From a virus, in IMG/VR virus record IMGVR_UViG_3300032278_000156, positions 1-20,511 of that record: 20,511 nt of DNA, one strand, 5' to 3'. The notes beneath the pieces are model-generated. The model was not told where the DNA came from, made no database searches, and saw nothing but the letters and a program-made list of their open reading frames with translations. Position 1 is the stretch's first letter, and each line of letters starts with the position of its first letter. Positions 10,501-15,599 of this stretch are shown here, piece by piece. The position numbers and the translations under genes are program-made.

Positions 10501-11990
10501 TGAGGCACATGGCCGGGTCAACCAAGGCACCTAGCTTTGAAGCACTAAGCCGCGCTGGTCTCAACATGGGTTATGACTTTGGTAGGGACATGAGGTCTGC
10601 CCGTAATGAGGTCATGAAGCAGTTCCGTAAAGAAGGAACGCTTGAAGACGAAAGAAACATTGCTTGGAAAAGCGTAATGAATGTGTGGGATTGGGCCGGT
10701 GACGTAACGACCCGCTCCGACATGGCTACACGTCAAGCCGTTTACGAAGATGTACTCAAGAGACTTACTCCGGTGTACGGTGCCGCAGTTGCAGAGGTCG
10801 AGGCTGAATTCCAGGCGCAAGAGATCATTAACTTCTCAAGGAGAGGGAACAGCAACATCGCGCGTTACGTTACTGCGGCTGTACCTTTCCTGAATGCAAG
10901 AATTCAGGGGCTCGATGTTCTATACCGCGCAGGTACGGGTAGGTACAGTGCGAACGTAGACAAGACGATGACCAATGAGGCACGTCTCATTTTCACAAAC
11001 AGGATGATGACTCTTGCAGGTCTATCTATCCTTTACTGGATGTTCGTTCATGACGATGATGAGTACAGAAACGCACGGCCCGAGGTAAGGCAAGACAATA
11101 TAATCCTGCCTCGATTTGGTGGACTACTTGGCAAGTTGTTACCGAACAAGATTCCAAAACCATTTGAAGTTGGATTGATTGCTTGGACAATTCCCGAAAC
11201 ATTTGCTGAATTGATTTCAGGTAACCAAGACCAGAGGCAAACCGTTAATGCACTGAAGCGTGGGTTGATGACAACTCTTAGTTTCAATCCAGTGCCACAA
11301 GCAGTAAGACCTTTGTACGAAGCTTTCAACAACAAGTCTTACTTCACCGGAAGGAACATTGTCCCGTACTTCCAGACAGAGCTTAGCCCTGAGCTTCAAA
11401 CACAACCCGGCACGAACGTAATCGCCCAATCCTTGGGGTCTATGTTCAATGTCTCCCCAACGAAAATAGAATACGTTCTTCGTGGGTATAGTGGGACCAT
11501 TGGATCTTATATCTTGTTTGCTTCCGATGAAGCCCTGAGACCGATGAGTAACTACCCCTCGACTCCTAAGCTGCTTGGTAACCCAGAGAAGATGCCGATG
11601 TTCAGGAGGTTCTTCCAAGGTCCAGAGGGCGGTGGGAAGTTGGCTGAGTTCTATGAATTCAGGGAGGCTTCCGAAGCAATCACAAATGATATACGTGCTT
11701 TAAGAAAGCAAGGTCAGGCTAAAAAAGCAGCAGACTTGGTTACCAGTAACCTGGGTATCATTAAGACTGTATCGAGAAGAAAGGGACTTGATAAGACATT
11801 GAAGAACTTGAGGCAGCAGAAGAATATGATTATGTTCTCAAGGCATTTAACACCGGAGCAAAAACAACATGCCCTCAACGAGATTGAGAGGAAGCAGACG
11901 CAAGTCCTCTCAGGCATCACGGACATCAGGGAAAGGGCAGACCTCCCGGTCGAACTACCTTTCCCGCTCTCCATCTTCGAGAGGAGGTAA
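1527..11990 (+). CDS. Giant polyvalent virion-associated protein, 3487 aa
   Basis: A single uninterrupted frame, starting at the ATG three bases after the previous stop. Regions in order: a short N-terminal segment (LPDGRVRSF near residue 6); Gly/Ala-rich amphipathic helices at about 110-310; a basic region; a zincin motif HEIIH at residues 906-910 with a downstream EEAIAQAY helix that could supply a further ligand; two related modules at about 1064-1738 and 1739-2462, each with a WSGL motif and an EEIQS motif; a long helical region; and a C-terminal part (about 2962-3330, beginning SPDFIVANLMRD) that resembles LPD38. One strongly hydrophobic segment lies near 3160-3175. Proteins of this kind in podoviruses are usually internal virion proteins ejected into the host; that role is inferred. 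I see no RNA polymerase motifs. Residues about 2188-2231 look out of frame (see findings). Confidence 0.9.
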   Translation: MPWNVRLPDGRVRSFPNSVTEEQAQSILVRDHRDLFPDAGGGFWDAAESSGKRLLSNVAAAGDLTLGSILDDEERYNRGIRTLERGEEWARGALPAPLTTEDISKSYEDEGLASSIGTAGQWALETMGQSLPYMAPMFGASKFAAGPGARMATQAMPALTRKMGTDLTRATLGHAAGSLSMIPAFFADNLARQVEEGAITPEQLKPMNAAMAAPAQSAMEYIFVALMGKIGQAPQRAAAQSISQFIGRQGLRASTEIPTEMAQTILERAQAGQSISPRDTENVKEVLYAGLAGGVAGAGFGAVSTGAQIPSVLRDQRRLEAETQYRKEEDESIRKNIQDESDAVHFRGEGDAVEARRLGLQSLDPVNAEIELQTIEELKGRPVTAEDIHKAASDRNILYDDDPGFLAFSKKITGVSKIDEMDPDGGDAQKRQLYGALTQFSRQPIPSNSGGVSLPTWTEPEYQKAINYHRPKRARKARKGKPSVRGRGQIPIEAEGGTILEALDLTFSDEDVRLALDIKDEAIRRGDAVFKKGKKGQKRQIVLSKKKGYEESEYREILNRSRARVDPKTGKPSPMVTREIVADATGRKSLTYINMIKNDMVKRGDAGRTGTQTIPIVLSSVFRNREVFSDEDKGFLVRNEDNEILGGKTTVRAARDEKKRLELRDTRYFLERDGKIIGNPDGYKPSKQRYGVKADPQATARSAKRTIKKREPGGPITIKTVKPEYAISKEAETGWRIGERRSDLYGYTTPSEVEFWGDKEVADKRVRELSRDYAGAYPVEERIAKTVEGEVEGRLPQRIDTRSQEYSPEEIARREALLSALTRSLAGYGLNDIRLRLTEIFKGEGGVEQTTDTETGAVSTKLKPILRPDTEGEYNAARIITVAMNRLTPDMTAEEQANVLVDVVNHEIIHAMRALDLFTQSEWNVLRKYVETTPYPEDSSGRTFYNVAMDTYRDDFDSGQMGQDEIFEEAIAQAYRFHAKNPGRVAGTPKTFFDRIKRLLEKIGNYIVANSLTTSEDIFEEIRTGRIGARERGEIRTIKDVVTPEGRRWLETSYIAGDDERSKESRVVDLSDRQLQGAFRSALGTSLLKAPQEKMARGQLRKYLQDSGVTLEEMEWSGLNDYIESVPETQKSIQIEDVIKNVVLLRIDEKIITSGYEEYTLPGGDNYMETIIRVAPNFSSLPEVLALVNIDSGLVQKYWGRTDDEESYVGVGRKAPTDWANLEYGKSLAFQEDSELIRREERVGERGTEYRYGGEWYELSNDEKKVFDWASSVASSNYSLALDDRSSLGGSEDDWGVHTAKLHADENIRDTLTELPSYLRDLGLEGRVSAETLDEAVKAALRRQDAEFRQQLYREYNRDPSAIKYLQDLTKENPDRFGDPRKSPSDRSENILEATSPDEISDEIKVAFGKLGQEFRMVPDRRNDADRNLVYDDPHYGDRVAPNVVVQIRSKERLINGKRILFIEEIQSSLHQKGAEHGYITEPGSVLSREKLGIRPIGDGRGYDWEVYRTDTGDVVDRYQGQTRENALDIALERHRDTDERVPDAPFKKTWEALALKRMIALAANKGLAGVGWTTGKQQDDRFDAGLRSAVDEVSWGPGIRAGQGGREVTIYNEGDVVVKLSVNKENRVREKVHASIPVGTPLSDVIGGVAADKIAGKNEGVMGVDAMIGERQFFKTLYDKKLAQVGNKVGRRFDTQVEYEPMEVDLSGTTERVPYFPINEELRASVKSQGFNLFGSKESRVVDATRQLGIFRSRLKEAIDKAPDKPMTPRKAIEFLHKNGVKKDEILWSGLEEFLDGKDKVVLSSLWSELRPVQIGETIYEGENREPTDEEIYGWRQEWADERLGNASSLIEVTEDDIEWDEDSEDYNDGLDEEGRSVGHYYYLDSYSSDRFDSEEQAQESLHQRVMEESWDIDVQDLIDEWGGGDEYRSEYGAQHYDHRLEGEIDDSYGEIVLKVPGRNASLGPAIPNAMANHAFPDEDGMAWGRFDERFRSPPPPLHFVETYEEAISELEKLGLPDPLEFWGFDDNSDYISLVNSGAAAYQSGGEEAMKIFFIEEIQSDMESVVTAAARRGELLSRADETTIKRLKEFASLLIKGEGLLKRNEPRTYHTDVASNFETTEMVRDRFGRNAAADSAIGRDSWLGKRFFAPEDVTKEAYVGRIESLINQLSEILELDDVEKLNYLRSTVSWGLTTRPPSYTTRWASSPRPLSLQEEADNAAQPRRTLALRREARTLRELRNEVLRYINDLNARQADIPFRESIYMIMFKRLVAEAVARGHNEIAWTTADIQVNRWSDSSRKFYELLYDKKLPAYARTLGKRFGAKVRKISIPLDDYADEGYVTPKREVQVAEKILSEEEVESRKEELPLFGDVEVFPRVGYVLEEVRNEGSRRMPRPDRTFPYEDTKNITYSTKESANLAASRINEYLKSLEDNTTEVWSMTIPPAMAESVRDQGFSLFGTKESKFIIPSGRSREFNPNSRTEVSPPTPIEDALTPSNKFTPIGTVPRINTAASERAQQIARGEIEGEKMSENDWKPFLLSNNKASIFSPALRKRAGETIKIPTNLTFFDVVKSVLNFEKWGGIDGLLTWARQKMVDKYARIAEIEQLVVDEMRKEGASEKEILRKLMADQSAAAAAYRSDRAAGILQAALMRGIPMLVNGRTTVVDMDIQVIDPKTGAVSMGKGGFTQIFRPLLRNHLNKNLLEDWGLYRLALRERRFLAEERDTQLTGPEIKEIIDTVHNAAKESSKGNPLHEEAKIMMTVDGNFNKWNEGFVNYLIDTGVVSKAMGDQWMETVDYIPFYRQWDEEASENENSLIENILGKLRGQSPKVPKTMIGSLTGIKLPKRAKGGDAPILDPFTTILQNSLSAITSGLKNEAGQKVMKDAEYVKMARRLGIDGEYDSSGLDLASIHTIREDGVEVDYLVSDPLLHDSLVGFTDGKLPYLSMIAAPSTFLREMVTRSPDFIVANLMRDTVSAWVTSGSDFTPFSDTLRHMAGSTKAPSFEALSRAGLNMGYDFGRDMRSARNEVMKQFRKEGTLEDERNIAWKSVMNVWDWAGDVTTRSDMATRQAVYEDVLKRLTPVYGAAVAEVEAEFQAQEIINFSRRGNSNIARYVTAAVPFLNARIQGLDVLYRAGTGRYSANVDKTMTNEARLIFTNRMMTLAGLSILYWMFVHDDDEYRNARPEVRQDNIILPRFGGLLGKLLPNKIPKPFEVGLIAWTIPETFAELISGNQDQRQTVNALKRGLMTTLSFNPVPQAVRPLYEAFNNKSYFTGRNIVPYFQTELSPELQTQPGTNVIAQSLGSMFNVSPTKIEYVLRGYSGTIGSYILFASDEALRPMSNYPSTPKLLGNPEKMPMFRRFFQGPEGGGKLAEFYEFREASEAITNDIRALRKQGQAKKAADLVTSNLGIIKTVSRRKGLDKTLKNLRQQKNMIMFSRHLTPEQKQHALNEIERKQTQVLSGITDIRERADLPVELPFPLSIFERR

Positions 11991-12000
11991 CGTCAGTAAA

Positions 12001-12345
12001 ATGACATTAGGTAAGAAGCAGGAACTCTTTTCACGGGCGTTAGGTCTACTCATTCAGTTCGCCACGTTCCGTGGCTTTGAGATCAGAATGGGAGAGGTTC
12101 TCCGCTCGAAAGCAGAGGCTACTAGAAAGGGATTTCCGAACAGTAACCACACTAGGAAACTTGCTGCGGATCTGAATCTCTTCAAGGGTGGCAAGTACCT
12201 GAGTAAGACATCGGATCATCTGGTTCTGGGAGAGTTCTGGGAATCTCTCACCGGAGAGTACGATGGGGAACACGTTACGTTCGCATGGGGCGGACGTTTC
12301 AAAGATGGAAATCATTATTCAATACAACATGGAAAGGTAAAATAA
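12001..12345 (+). CDS. M15-family peptidase endolysin, 114 aa
   Basis: A zinc peptidase expected to cut the peptide side chains of peptidoglycan (VanY/L-Ala-D-Glu endopeptidase type), releasing progeny. The signature is complete: His50 in SNHTRK with Asp57 in AADLN, then WGGRF at 96-100 with Asp102, and His105 in NHYS. These match the family's SxHxxxxAxD and C-terminal HF-type motifs. The length suits a bare catalytic domain with no wall-binding domain. The ATG at 12001 is chosen because the family's N-terminal helix begins there; an AGGAGG lies 13 bases upstream, inside the end of the giant gene, a rather long spacing. It is followed directly by a holin-like gene and spanins, fitting a lysis cassette. 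Confidence 0.85.
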   Translation: MTLGKKQELFSRALGLLIQFATFRGFEIRMGEVLRSKAEATRKGFPNSNHTRKLAADLNLFKGGKYLSKTSDHLVLGEFWESLTGEYDGEHVTFAWGGRFKDGNHYSIQHGKVK

Positions 12346-12347
12346 CC

Positions 12348-12533
12348 ATGGAATGGATTACTAATAACTATGAATCAATCATTGATATCGTTGCGAAGGT
12401 TATTGCTTGTGCGGCTGCGGTCGCAGCAATAACTCCTTCACGAGTTGACAATGACATTATAAACCGAGTTCTTTCACTAGTTAATCTTTTGGGACTCAAT
12501 GTGCTTAAAGCCAAATCAGCAGATGATCAATAG
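12348..12533 (+). CDS. Small one-helix membrane protein, holin-like, 61 aa
   Basis: The ATG lies two bases after the endolysin stop, with AAAGG upstream. A hydrophobic helix (about residues 11-29, IIDIVAKVIACAAAVAAIT) is followed by a charged tail ending in NLLGLNVLKAK. This recalls a frequent phage family with an 'aaltpT...llalNvgkAK' pattern, often annotated as hypothetical or putative holin. Its place between an M15 endolysin and the spanins supports a role in membrane permeabilisation. One visible helix and 61 residues would make it a class III-like or pinholin-like protein. The function is inferred from context. Confidence 0.7.
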   Translation: MEWITNNYESIIDIVAKVIACAAAVAAITPSRVDNDIINRVLSLVNLLGLNVLKAKSADDQ

Positions 12534-12547
12534 AAAATGACCTCACG

Positions 12548-12892
12548 GTGAATGATACAAAGTTTTACGTTGCACCTTCCCCTATTCACGGGCAAGGTGC
12601 ATTTGCTAAAGAGGGCATAAGGCAGGGTGACGTAGTCGATTACCTTGTTCGGGGTCTCTATGCCGGGGGACTCGCTGGCGGCAACAGGACAAAGCTTGGC
12701 GATTACATAAACCACCGCTCGGATCCTAACGGCAGAATGAGGGAGGTCCCGGGTACTCCCGAGCATTACTACCTTGAGGCTCTTTCTGATATAGAGCCGG
12801 GGTCAGAGTTGACGATGAGTTACTGGGACACGCCCGACTTTGTGGCTAAGCCGAATCAGGTTGATCCTGAGAACTACGAGTCATGGGGATAA
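12548..12892 (+). CDS. Small SET-domain protein (putative protein-lysine methyltransferase), 114 aa
   Basis: SET domains transfer methyl groups from S-adenosylmethionine to lysines. The visible pattern is: GQGAFA with Gly15 and Gly17 at the N-terminal S-adenosylmethionine loop; GDYINH at 51-56 followed by PN at 60-61, matching the family's NHxxxPN; then LEALSDIEPGSELTMSY at 76-92, matching 'IxxGEELTxxY' with the conserved Tyr92. It is a minimal SET core with no pre- or post-SET cysteine clusters. The start is GTG at 12548, since the only nearby ATG reads into a stop after four codons; no strong ribosome-binding site is visible. It sits inside the lysis cassette, between the holin-like gene and Rz. 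The target is unknown. Confidence 0.8.
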   Translation: MNDTKFYVAPSPIHGQGAFAKEGIRQGDVVDYLVRGLYAGGLAGGNRTKLGDYINHRSDPNGRMREVPGTPEHYYLEALSDIEPGSELTMSYWDTPDFVAKPNQVDPENYESWG

Positions 12893-12893
12893 A

Positions 12894-13109
12894 ATGAATT
12901 CTATCTACTTGATTAGTGCATTGGTTGTCATTGTAATCAGCTTAGTCCTAATGCTCATATGGGTTTCCAAGGCGAGTGGTGGAGCGGAGGAGGAAAGGAA
13001 TGCGCTGCGCGACGGTGAAAAACGAAGGGAGAAGTTCGATGAGGAAATCAATCGTCCCCCTGCTCGGGGTCGTGATCTTCTCGATAAGCTGCGCGACATG
13101 GGCCGGTAA
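12894..13109 (+). CDS. Rz-like inner-membrane spanin, 71 aa
   Basis: The ATG overlaps the preceding gene's end to within one base. An N-terminal membrane anchor (about residues 4-24, hydrophobic from IYLISALV to MLIWV) is followed by a short charged, coiled-coil-like region rich in Glu/Arg/Lys. This is the topology of an i-spanin, which spans the periplasm to join the outer-membrane lipoprotein and disrupt the outer membrane at lysis. It is shorter than lambda Rz (about 150 aa). The identification rests on the anchor, the position after endolysin and holin-like genes, and above all the Rz1-like lipoprotein gene overlapping it out of frame. Confidence 0.8.
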   Translation: MNSIYLISALVVIVISLVLMLIWVSKASGGAEEERNALRDGEKRREKFDEEINRPPARGRDLLDKLRDMGR

Positions 13110-13266
13110 GCCACCTCCCTGCCCGCCGCCATCCCCGGCTGCGGTAAATGAACTTGAAGCTCTGATGGGCGATGAACCTAACGGTTCGTCGCCCATTTCT
13201 GCTTTAGAGGGTTGGATAGGGGAAATCGAGCGGTATTGCAGGGGAATCATGGAGATGCGTGGGTGA
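13039..13266 (+). CDS. Rz1-like outer-membrane spanin lipoprotein, 75 aa
   Basis: The start ATG at 13039 lies within Rz in another frame and follows GGGAGAAG, a good ribosome-binding site. The N-terminus MRKS plus a hydrophobic stretch ends in SISC, a lipobox with Cys18 as the expected lipidated residue. The mature part starts proline-rich (GKPPPCPPPSP), the hallmark of Rz1 o-spanins, then continues for about 45 residues longer than lambda Rz1's mature form. The two genes overlap by 71 bases, an embedded/overlapping architecture known for spanin pairs. It implies a Gram-negative host. Confidence 0.85.
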   Translation: MRKSIVPLLGVVIFSISCATWAGKPPPCPPPSPAAVNELEALMGDEPNGSSPISALEGWIGEIERYCRGIMEMRG

Positions 13267-13523
13267 GTGAAAAGAAGCTGACGAACCTGAAGATCCTCTT
13301 GAAGAAGAATCCTCCGAGCGAACCGGTAGCGGTGATGCTCAGAACAAACAGTGAGGTTTCCGATTGGCTGAGAAAACTTTTTGAACTTCGCAGTTCGGGT
13401 GAGATAAGCATGACGTTCTCTTCTATTGCTGAAGAGCTTTCTGAATTCCTAGAACGAAACGTTAAGCCACGTCAAGTGAGTGAGGCATTCAGAGAATGGC
13501 AACGAGAAAAAAAACGAAACTGA
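13263..13523 (+). CDS. Small helix-turn-helix-like protein, 86 aa
   Basis: The GTG start shares bases with the Rz1 stop codon, implying translational coupling. The protein is charged and helical; residues about 52-79 (FSSIAEELSEFLERNVKPRQVSEAF) have the spacing of a winged or plain helix-turn-helix, so DNA binding is possible. In T7-like gene order a small terminase subunit often lies near the lysis genes, but nothing specific supports that here. It overlaps the phosphoesterase gene by 28 bases across an A8 run, where a -1 slip would fuse the two products. Function not recognised. Confidence 0.65.
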   Translation: MSEKKLTNLKILLKKNPPSEPVAVMLRTNSEVSDWLRKLFELRSSGEISMTFSSIAEELSEFLERNVKPRQVSEAFREWQREKKRN

Positions 13524-14581
13524 AAACGATTGCAGAACTTGAGAAAGCCGCTGGTGCCAAAGATGAAGAGCGTTCTTCTGTTCGACGTGAGCTTGCCCTC
13601 GACCGTGCGAAGCGGAGCGAGGGGGAGTGGAAGAAGCTCGCGCTTCTCGCCAAGAAGGAACTGGAGGTTGCCGAAGGCAGACTAGATGTTCTCCTGGCAT
13701 CAGAGCAGCCACGCTCACCCATCATTTTCAAACCGGCCAAGCGTCAACTAAAGACACAATCCATTCCCATCATGATTGCTTCCGACTGGCACGTCGAAGA
13801 GGAGGTCGGAGAGGAGACGGCTCCGGGTGCCCTGTACACGCTCGATGTAGCCGAAGAGAGGATCTACAACTTCGGTAAGAACTCTCTTACGTTGGTGAAC
13901 GCTGCCCGTGCCCATACCCAAGTGAAGGAAGGGATCCTGCTCTTGCTGGGGGACCATTACACTGGACACATTCATGAGGAACTTCATGAAACAACCAGCC
14001 TCTCGCCGATTGAATCGATCCTCTGGTTAAGGGAAAGAATCAGTGCATTGATTCATTACCTTCAAGACAATGGGGATTTTGAAAAGCTCACCGTCGTCTG
14101 CAAGATAGGGAATCATTCGCGCACAACTCTGAAACCCAGGATTGCTACAGCGCACAAGCATTCATTTGAATGGTTGCTGTACCACGTCCTTGCCCTTGAG
14201 TTTGAAAAGGACAAGACCATCGAGTGGGTCATCGAACCCACCTATCACACGATGCTGGATGTTTACGGCATGAAGCTGCGCGTTCACCATGGCGATTGGA
14301 GTGGTCGATACCAAGGGGGCATCGGAGGTTTGGCTGTCCCTCTTTCCAAGTCGCACTTGAAGTGGAACCAAGACCCGCACCTCCGAGCCGACCGAGACAT
14401 CATCGGTCATTGGCATTCGTTTTCCGAAAGCACTGGCAAAGTCATCATTAACGGGTCATTGATTGGCCCCAACAAATTTGGAATCAAGGTACAATCCCAT
14501 GAGAGGCCGCTGCAAAGTTTCTCGCTCATCAGTGAAAAATTTAGCGACGAAACCATCCGCGCTCCCGTCTTCGTTGAGTGA
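13496..14581 (+). CDS. Calcineurin-like metallophosphoesterase, 361 aa
   Basis: All five metal-site blocks of the family are present in order: Asp97-x-His99 (SDWH), Gly-Asp153-His (LLLGDHY), Asn206-His207 (GNHS), His264-His265-Gly-Asp (HHGD) and Gly-His305-x-His307 (GHWH). The enzyme should cleave phosphodiesters or phosphomonoesters with two metal ions; the substrate is not predictable from these motifs. Residues 1-90 form a basic, coiled-coil-like extension outside the catalytic fold. The ATG at 13496 lies inside the previous gene with only a weak purine-rich leader, so coupling or frameshift fusion with that gene is possible. Relatives occur in many phages beside structural or packaging genes, with unsettled roles. 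Confidence 0.85.
   Translation: MATRKKTKLKTIAELEKAAGAKDEERSSVRRELALDRAKRSEGEWKKLALLAKKELEVAEGRLDVLLASEQPRSPIIFKPAKRQLKTQSIPIMIASDWHVEEEVGEETAPGALYTLDVAEERIYNFGKNSLTLVNAARAHTQVKEGILLLLGDHYTGHIHEELHETTSLSPIESILWLRERISALIHYLQDNGDFEKLTVVCKIGNHSRTTLKPRIATAHKHSFEWLLYHVLALEFEKDKTIEWVIEPTYHTMLDVYGMKLRVHHGDWSGRYQGGIGGLAVPLSKSHLKWNQDPHLRADRDIIGHWHSFSESTGKVIINGSLIGPNKFGIKVQSHERPLQSFSLISEKFSDETIRAPVFVE
13507..13514 (+). other. A8 run in a gene overlap (possible -1 slippery site)
   Basis: Eight consecutive A's are read as GAA AAA AAA by the 86-aa gene. A -1 slip there enters the phosphoesterase frame (ACG AAA CTG) before the upstream stop at 13521-13523. The heptamer A-AAA-AAA is a known efficient bacterial slip type. 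I see no obvious stimulatory hairpin just downstream. Confidence 0.45.
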
Positions 14582-14963
14582 CGAAGAACTCGCTCGCAAG
14601 TGGGCGAAGGAGACCAAGAGACTCGTACTATCGATGCTCGGTAAGGCATTGTTCGCAGGGCATGAACCTGCTCACCCCATCAAGATTAGATGGGTGGCGA
14701 TGGACGACGACGAATGGGGAGATGCTTCGCTAAAGAAGTACAAGTCTGGCGAAACGTTTCTGATACGGATGAATAAAGACTTGCTAAACCCTAACGTTCA
14801 TTCCAGGGATCTGGCCTTGTTCGTTTTCATTCATGAGTTGGCTCACTGCATGGCGTGGGCAGCGAATGAGACTGCGGAGGAGTCTCGCACTCGTGTTCAT
14901 GGAGATCACGGGGCGATTTGGTCGGCGGAACATGGAGTTCTTTGGGAGTCTCTATTCGATTAG
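14499..14963 (+). CDS. SprT/WLM-like zinc metallopeptidase, about 154 aa
   Basis: HELAH at residues 112-116 within a hydrophobic helix (LFVFIHELAHCMAW) is a zincin active site, and the later HGDHGAIW (134-141) offers the third zinc ligand in the manner of SprT/WLM-type peptidases seen in phages. The preceding segment with FLIRMNKDLL fits the family's beta-strand. Start is uncertain: ATG at 14499 has AAGG nine bases upstream and overlaps the phosphoesterase end by 83 bases; GTG at 14532 or TTG at 14574 are alternatives, and homology-like sequence begins only around the latter. It could act on DNA-bound or capsid proteins; the target is not shown. Its 3' end is overlapped by an opposite-strand gene. 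Confidence 0.75.
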   Translation: MRGRCKVSRSSVKNLATKPSALPSSLSDEELARKWAKETKRLVLSMLGKALFAGHEPAHPIKIRWVAMDDDEWGDASLKKYKSGETFLIRMNKDLLNPNVHSRDLALFVFIHELAHCMAWAANETAEESRTRVHGDHGAIWSAEHGVLWESLFD

Positions 14964-15078
14964 GCTTCGACACGCAATCAGTTGGCTCATCCTGATGGTC
15001 CCACCATGAGCCGGTACAGTACTTACACAGCAGGCTGTCTTCAAATTGGTGGCCCATGGCTTTAATCGAATACTTCAT
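14827..15078 (-). CDS. Small zinc-finger-like protein, about 83 aa
   Basis: The N-terminal half has CKYC at 18-21, His28-Gln29 and Cys35 in a pattern common in tiny phage proteins (C-x2-C ... HQ ... C), suggesting one zinc site. The second half is Pro/His/Glu-rich and is encoded antisense to the metallopeptidase active site, so it may be an unselected read-through tail. ATG at 15078 is chosen because a purine-rich stretch (GAGAAAGAAG) precedes it; ATG at 15057 would avoid overlap with the previous gene. It is the last gene of the leftward operon. Function unknown. Confidence 0.5.
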   Translation of the reverse strand: MKYSIKAMGHQFEDSLLCKYCTGSWWDHQDEPTDCVSKPNRIETPKELHVPPTKSPRDLHEHECETPPQSHSLPTPCSEPTHE

Positions 15079-15274
15079 CTTCTTTCTCTGTATCAAGACA
15101 GCCCTCCCCTCCCAGTCTCATGAGTTCCTTTTCGATCCCATCCCTGGCGATCTTTGCGGAACTGGTCCCCATCTTCTCGGCTAGTTCTTTAGCTAGTTCC
15201 TTGAACCGAACCGGAACACGAATGTTCCAGTAGGTTCCGGACTCACTCAGTTTTTCGTAGTGTCTAATCGTCAT
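15062..15274 (-). CDS. Ribbon-helix-helix-like DNA-binding protein, 70 aa
   Basis: A short beta-strand-like segment (TYWNIRVPVRF, about residues 13-23) is followed by two helices (KELAKELAEKMG and SSAKIARDGIEKELMRL). This is the arrangement of the MetJ/Arc fold, whose dimers insert the strand into the DNA major groove. A role as an autoregulator of the leftward operon is possible but not shown. The ATG overlaps the end of the preceding gene by 11 bases and has AAGGT upstream. The acidic C-terminus ends in EKEDEVFD. Confidence 0.65.
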   Translation of the reverse strand: MTIRHYEKLSESGTYWNIRVPVRFKELAKELAEKMGTSSAKIARDGIEKELMRLGGEGCLDTEKEDEVFD

Positions 15275-15599
15275 CGTCTACCTTGTACAGTTCAGAAACG
15301 ATTGACCATCCAACCGCTGCATAGCCAGCGATGTCCTGCCAAGAATCCTTGTGCGTTGGACTTTCCATAAGCCGCCCTATCTTTGTGAGAATCATTGCGA
15401 TCACCACATCTTTTTCACTGTAGAACTCACGGCTTGTATCTACGGAACTCCACAGACCAGCGATCCTCATATAGTTAACTGCGGGTCTTCCATACTTTTC
15501 CATTCTTTCACTTGTAATCGTGTTAGCTACGTCTTCCAGAAACGTTTTCATTGTATGCTCAGCTTTCTCGTTCAATTTTTTCTGAGTCATCTCATGCAT
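15264..15599 (-). CDS. DUF6378-like phage protein, 111 aa
   Basis: The pattern 'ERMEKYGRPAVNYMRIAGLW ... DVVIAMILTKIGRL ... DSWQDIAGYAAVGW' matches what I recall of the DUF6378 family, common in phage early regions and of unknown function; some all-alpha relatives look like MazG-type folds, but no such activity is claimed here. ATG at 15599 is chosen over earlier starts because AAGGAG lies six bases upstream. It overlaps the previous gene's stop by eight bases, so translational coupling is likely. Confidence 0.75.
   Translation of the reverse strand: MHEMTQKKLNEKAEHTMKTFLEDVANTITSERMEKYGRPAVNYMRIAGLWSSVDTSREFYSEKDVVIAMILTKIGRLMESPTHKDSWQDIAGYAAVGWSIVSELYKVDDDD

Noticed and set aside
1527-11990. 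N4-type virion RNA polymerase (also about 3500 aa)
   Set aside because: The length is similar, but I found none of the T7-like RNA polymerase motifs, and the visible motifs are zincin, EIQSD-type modules and an LPD38-like end.
14984-15012. Inverted repeat GGCTCAT...ATGAGCC as a terminator between convergent operons
   Set aside because: It lies within the coding part of the zinc-finger gene, has a large bulge, and has no T-run on either side.
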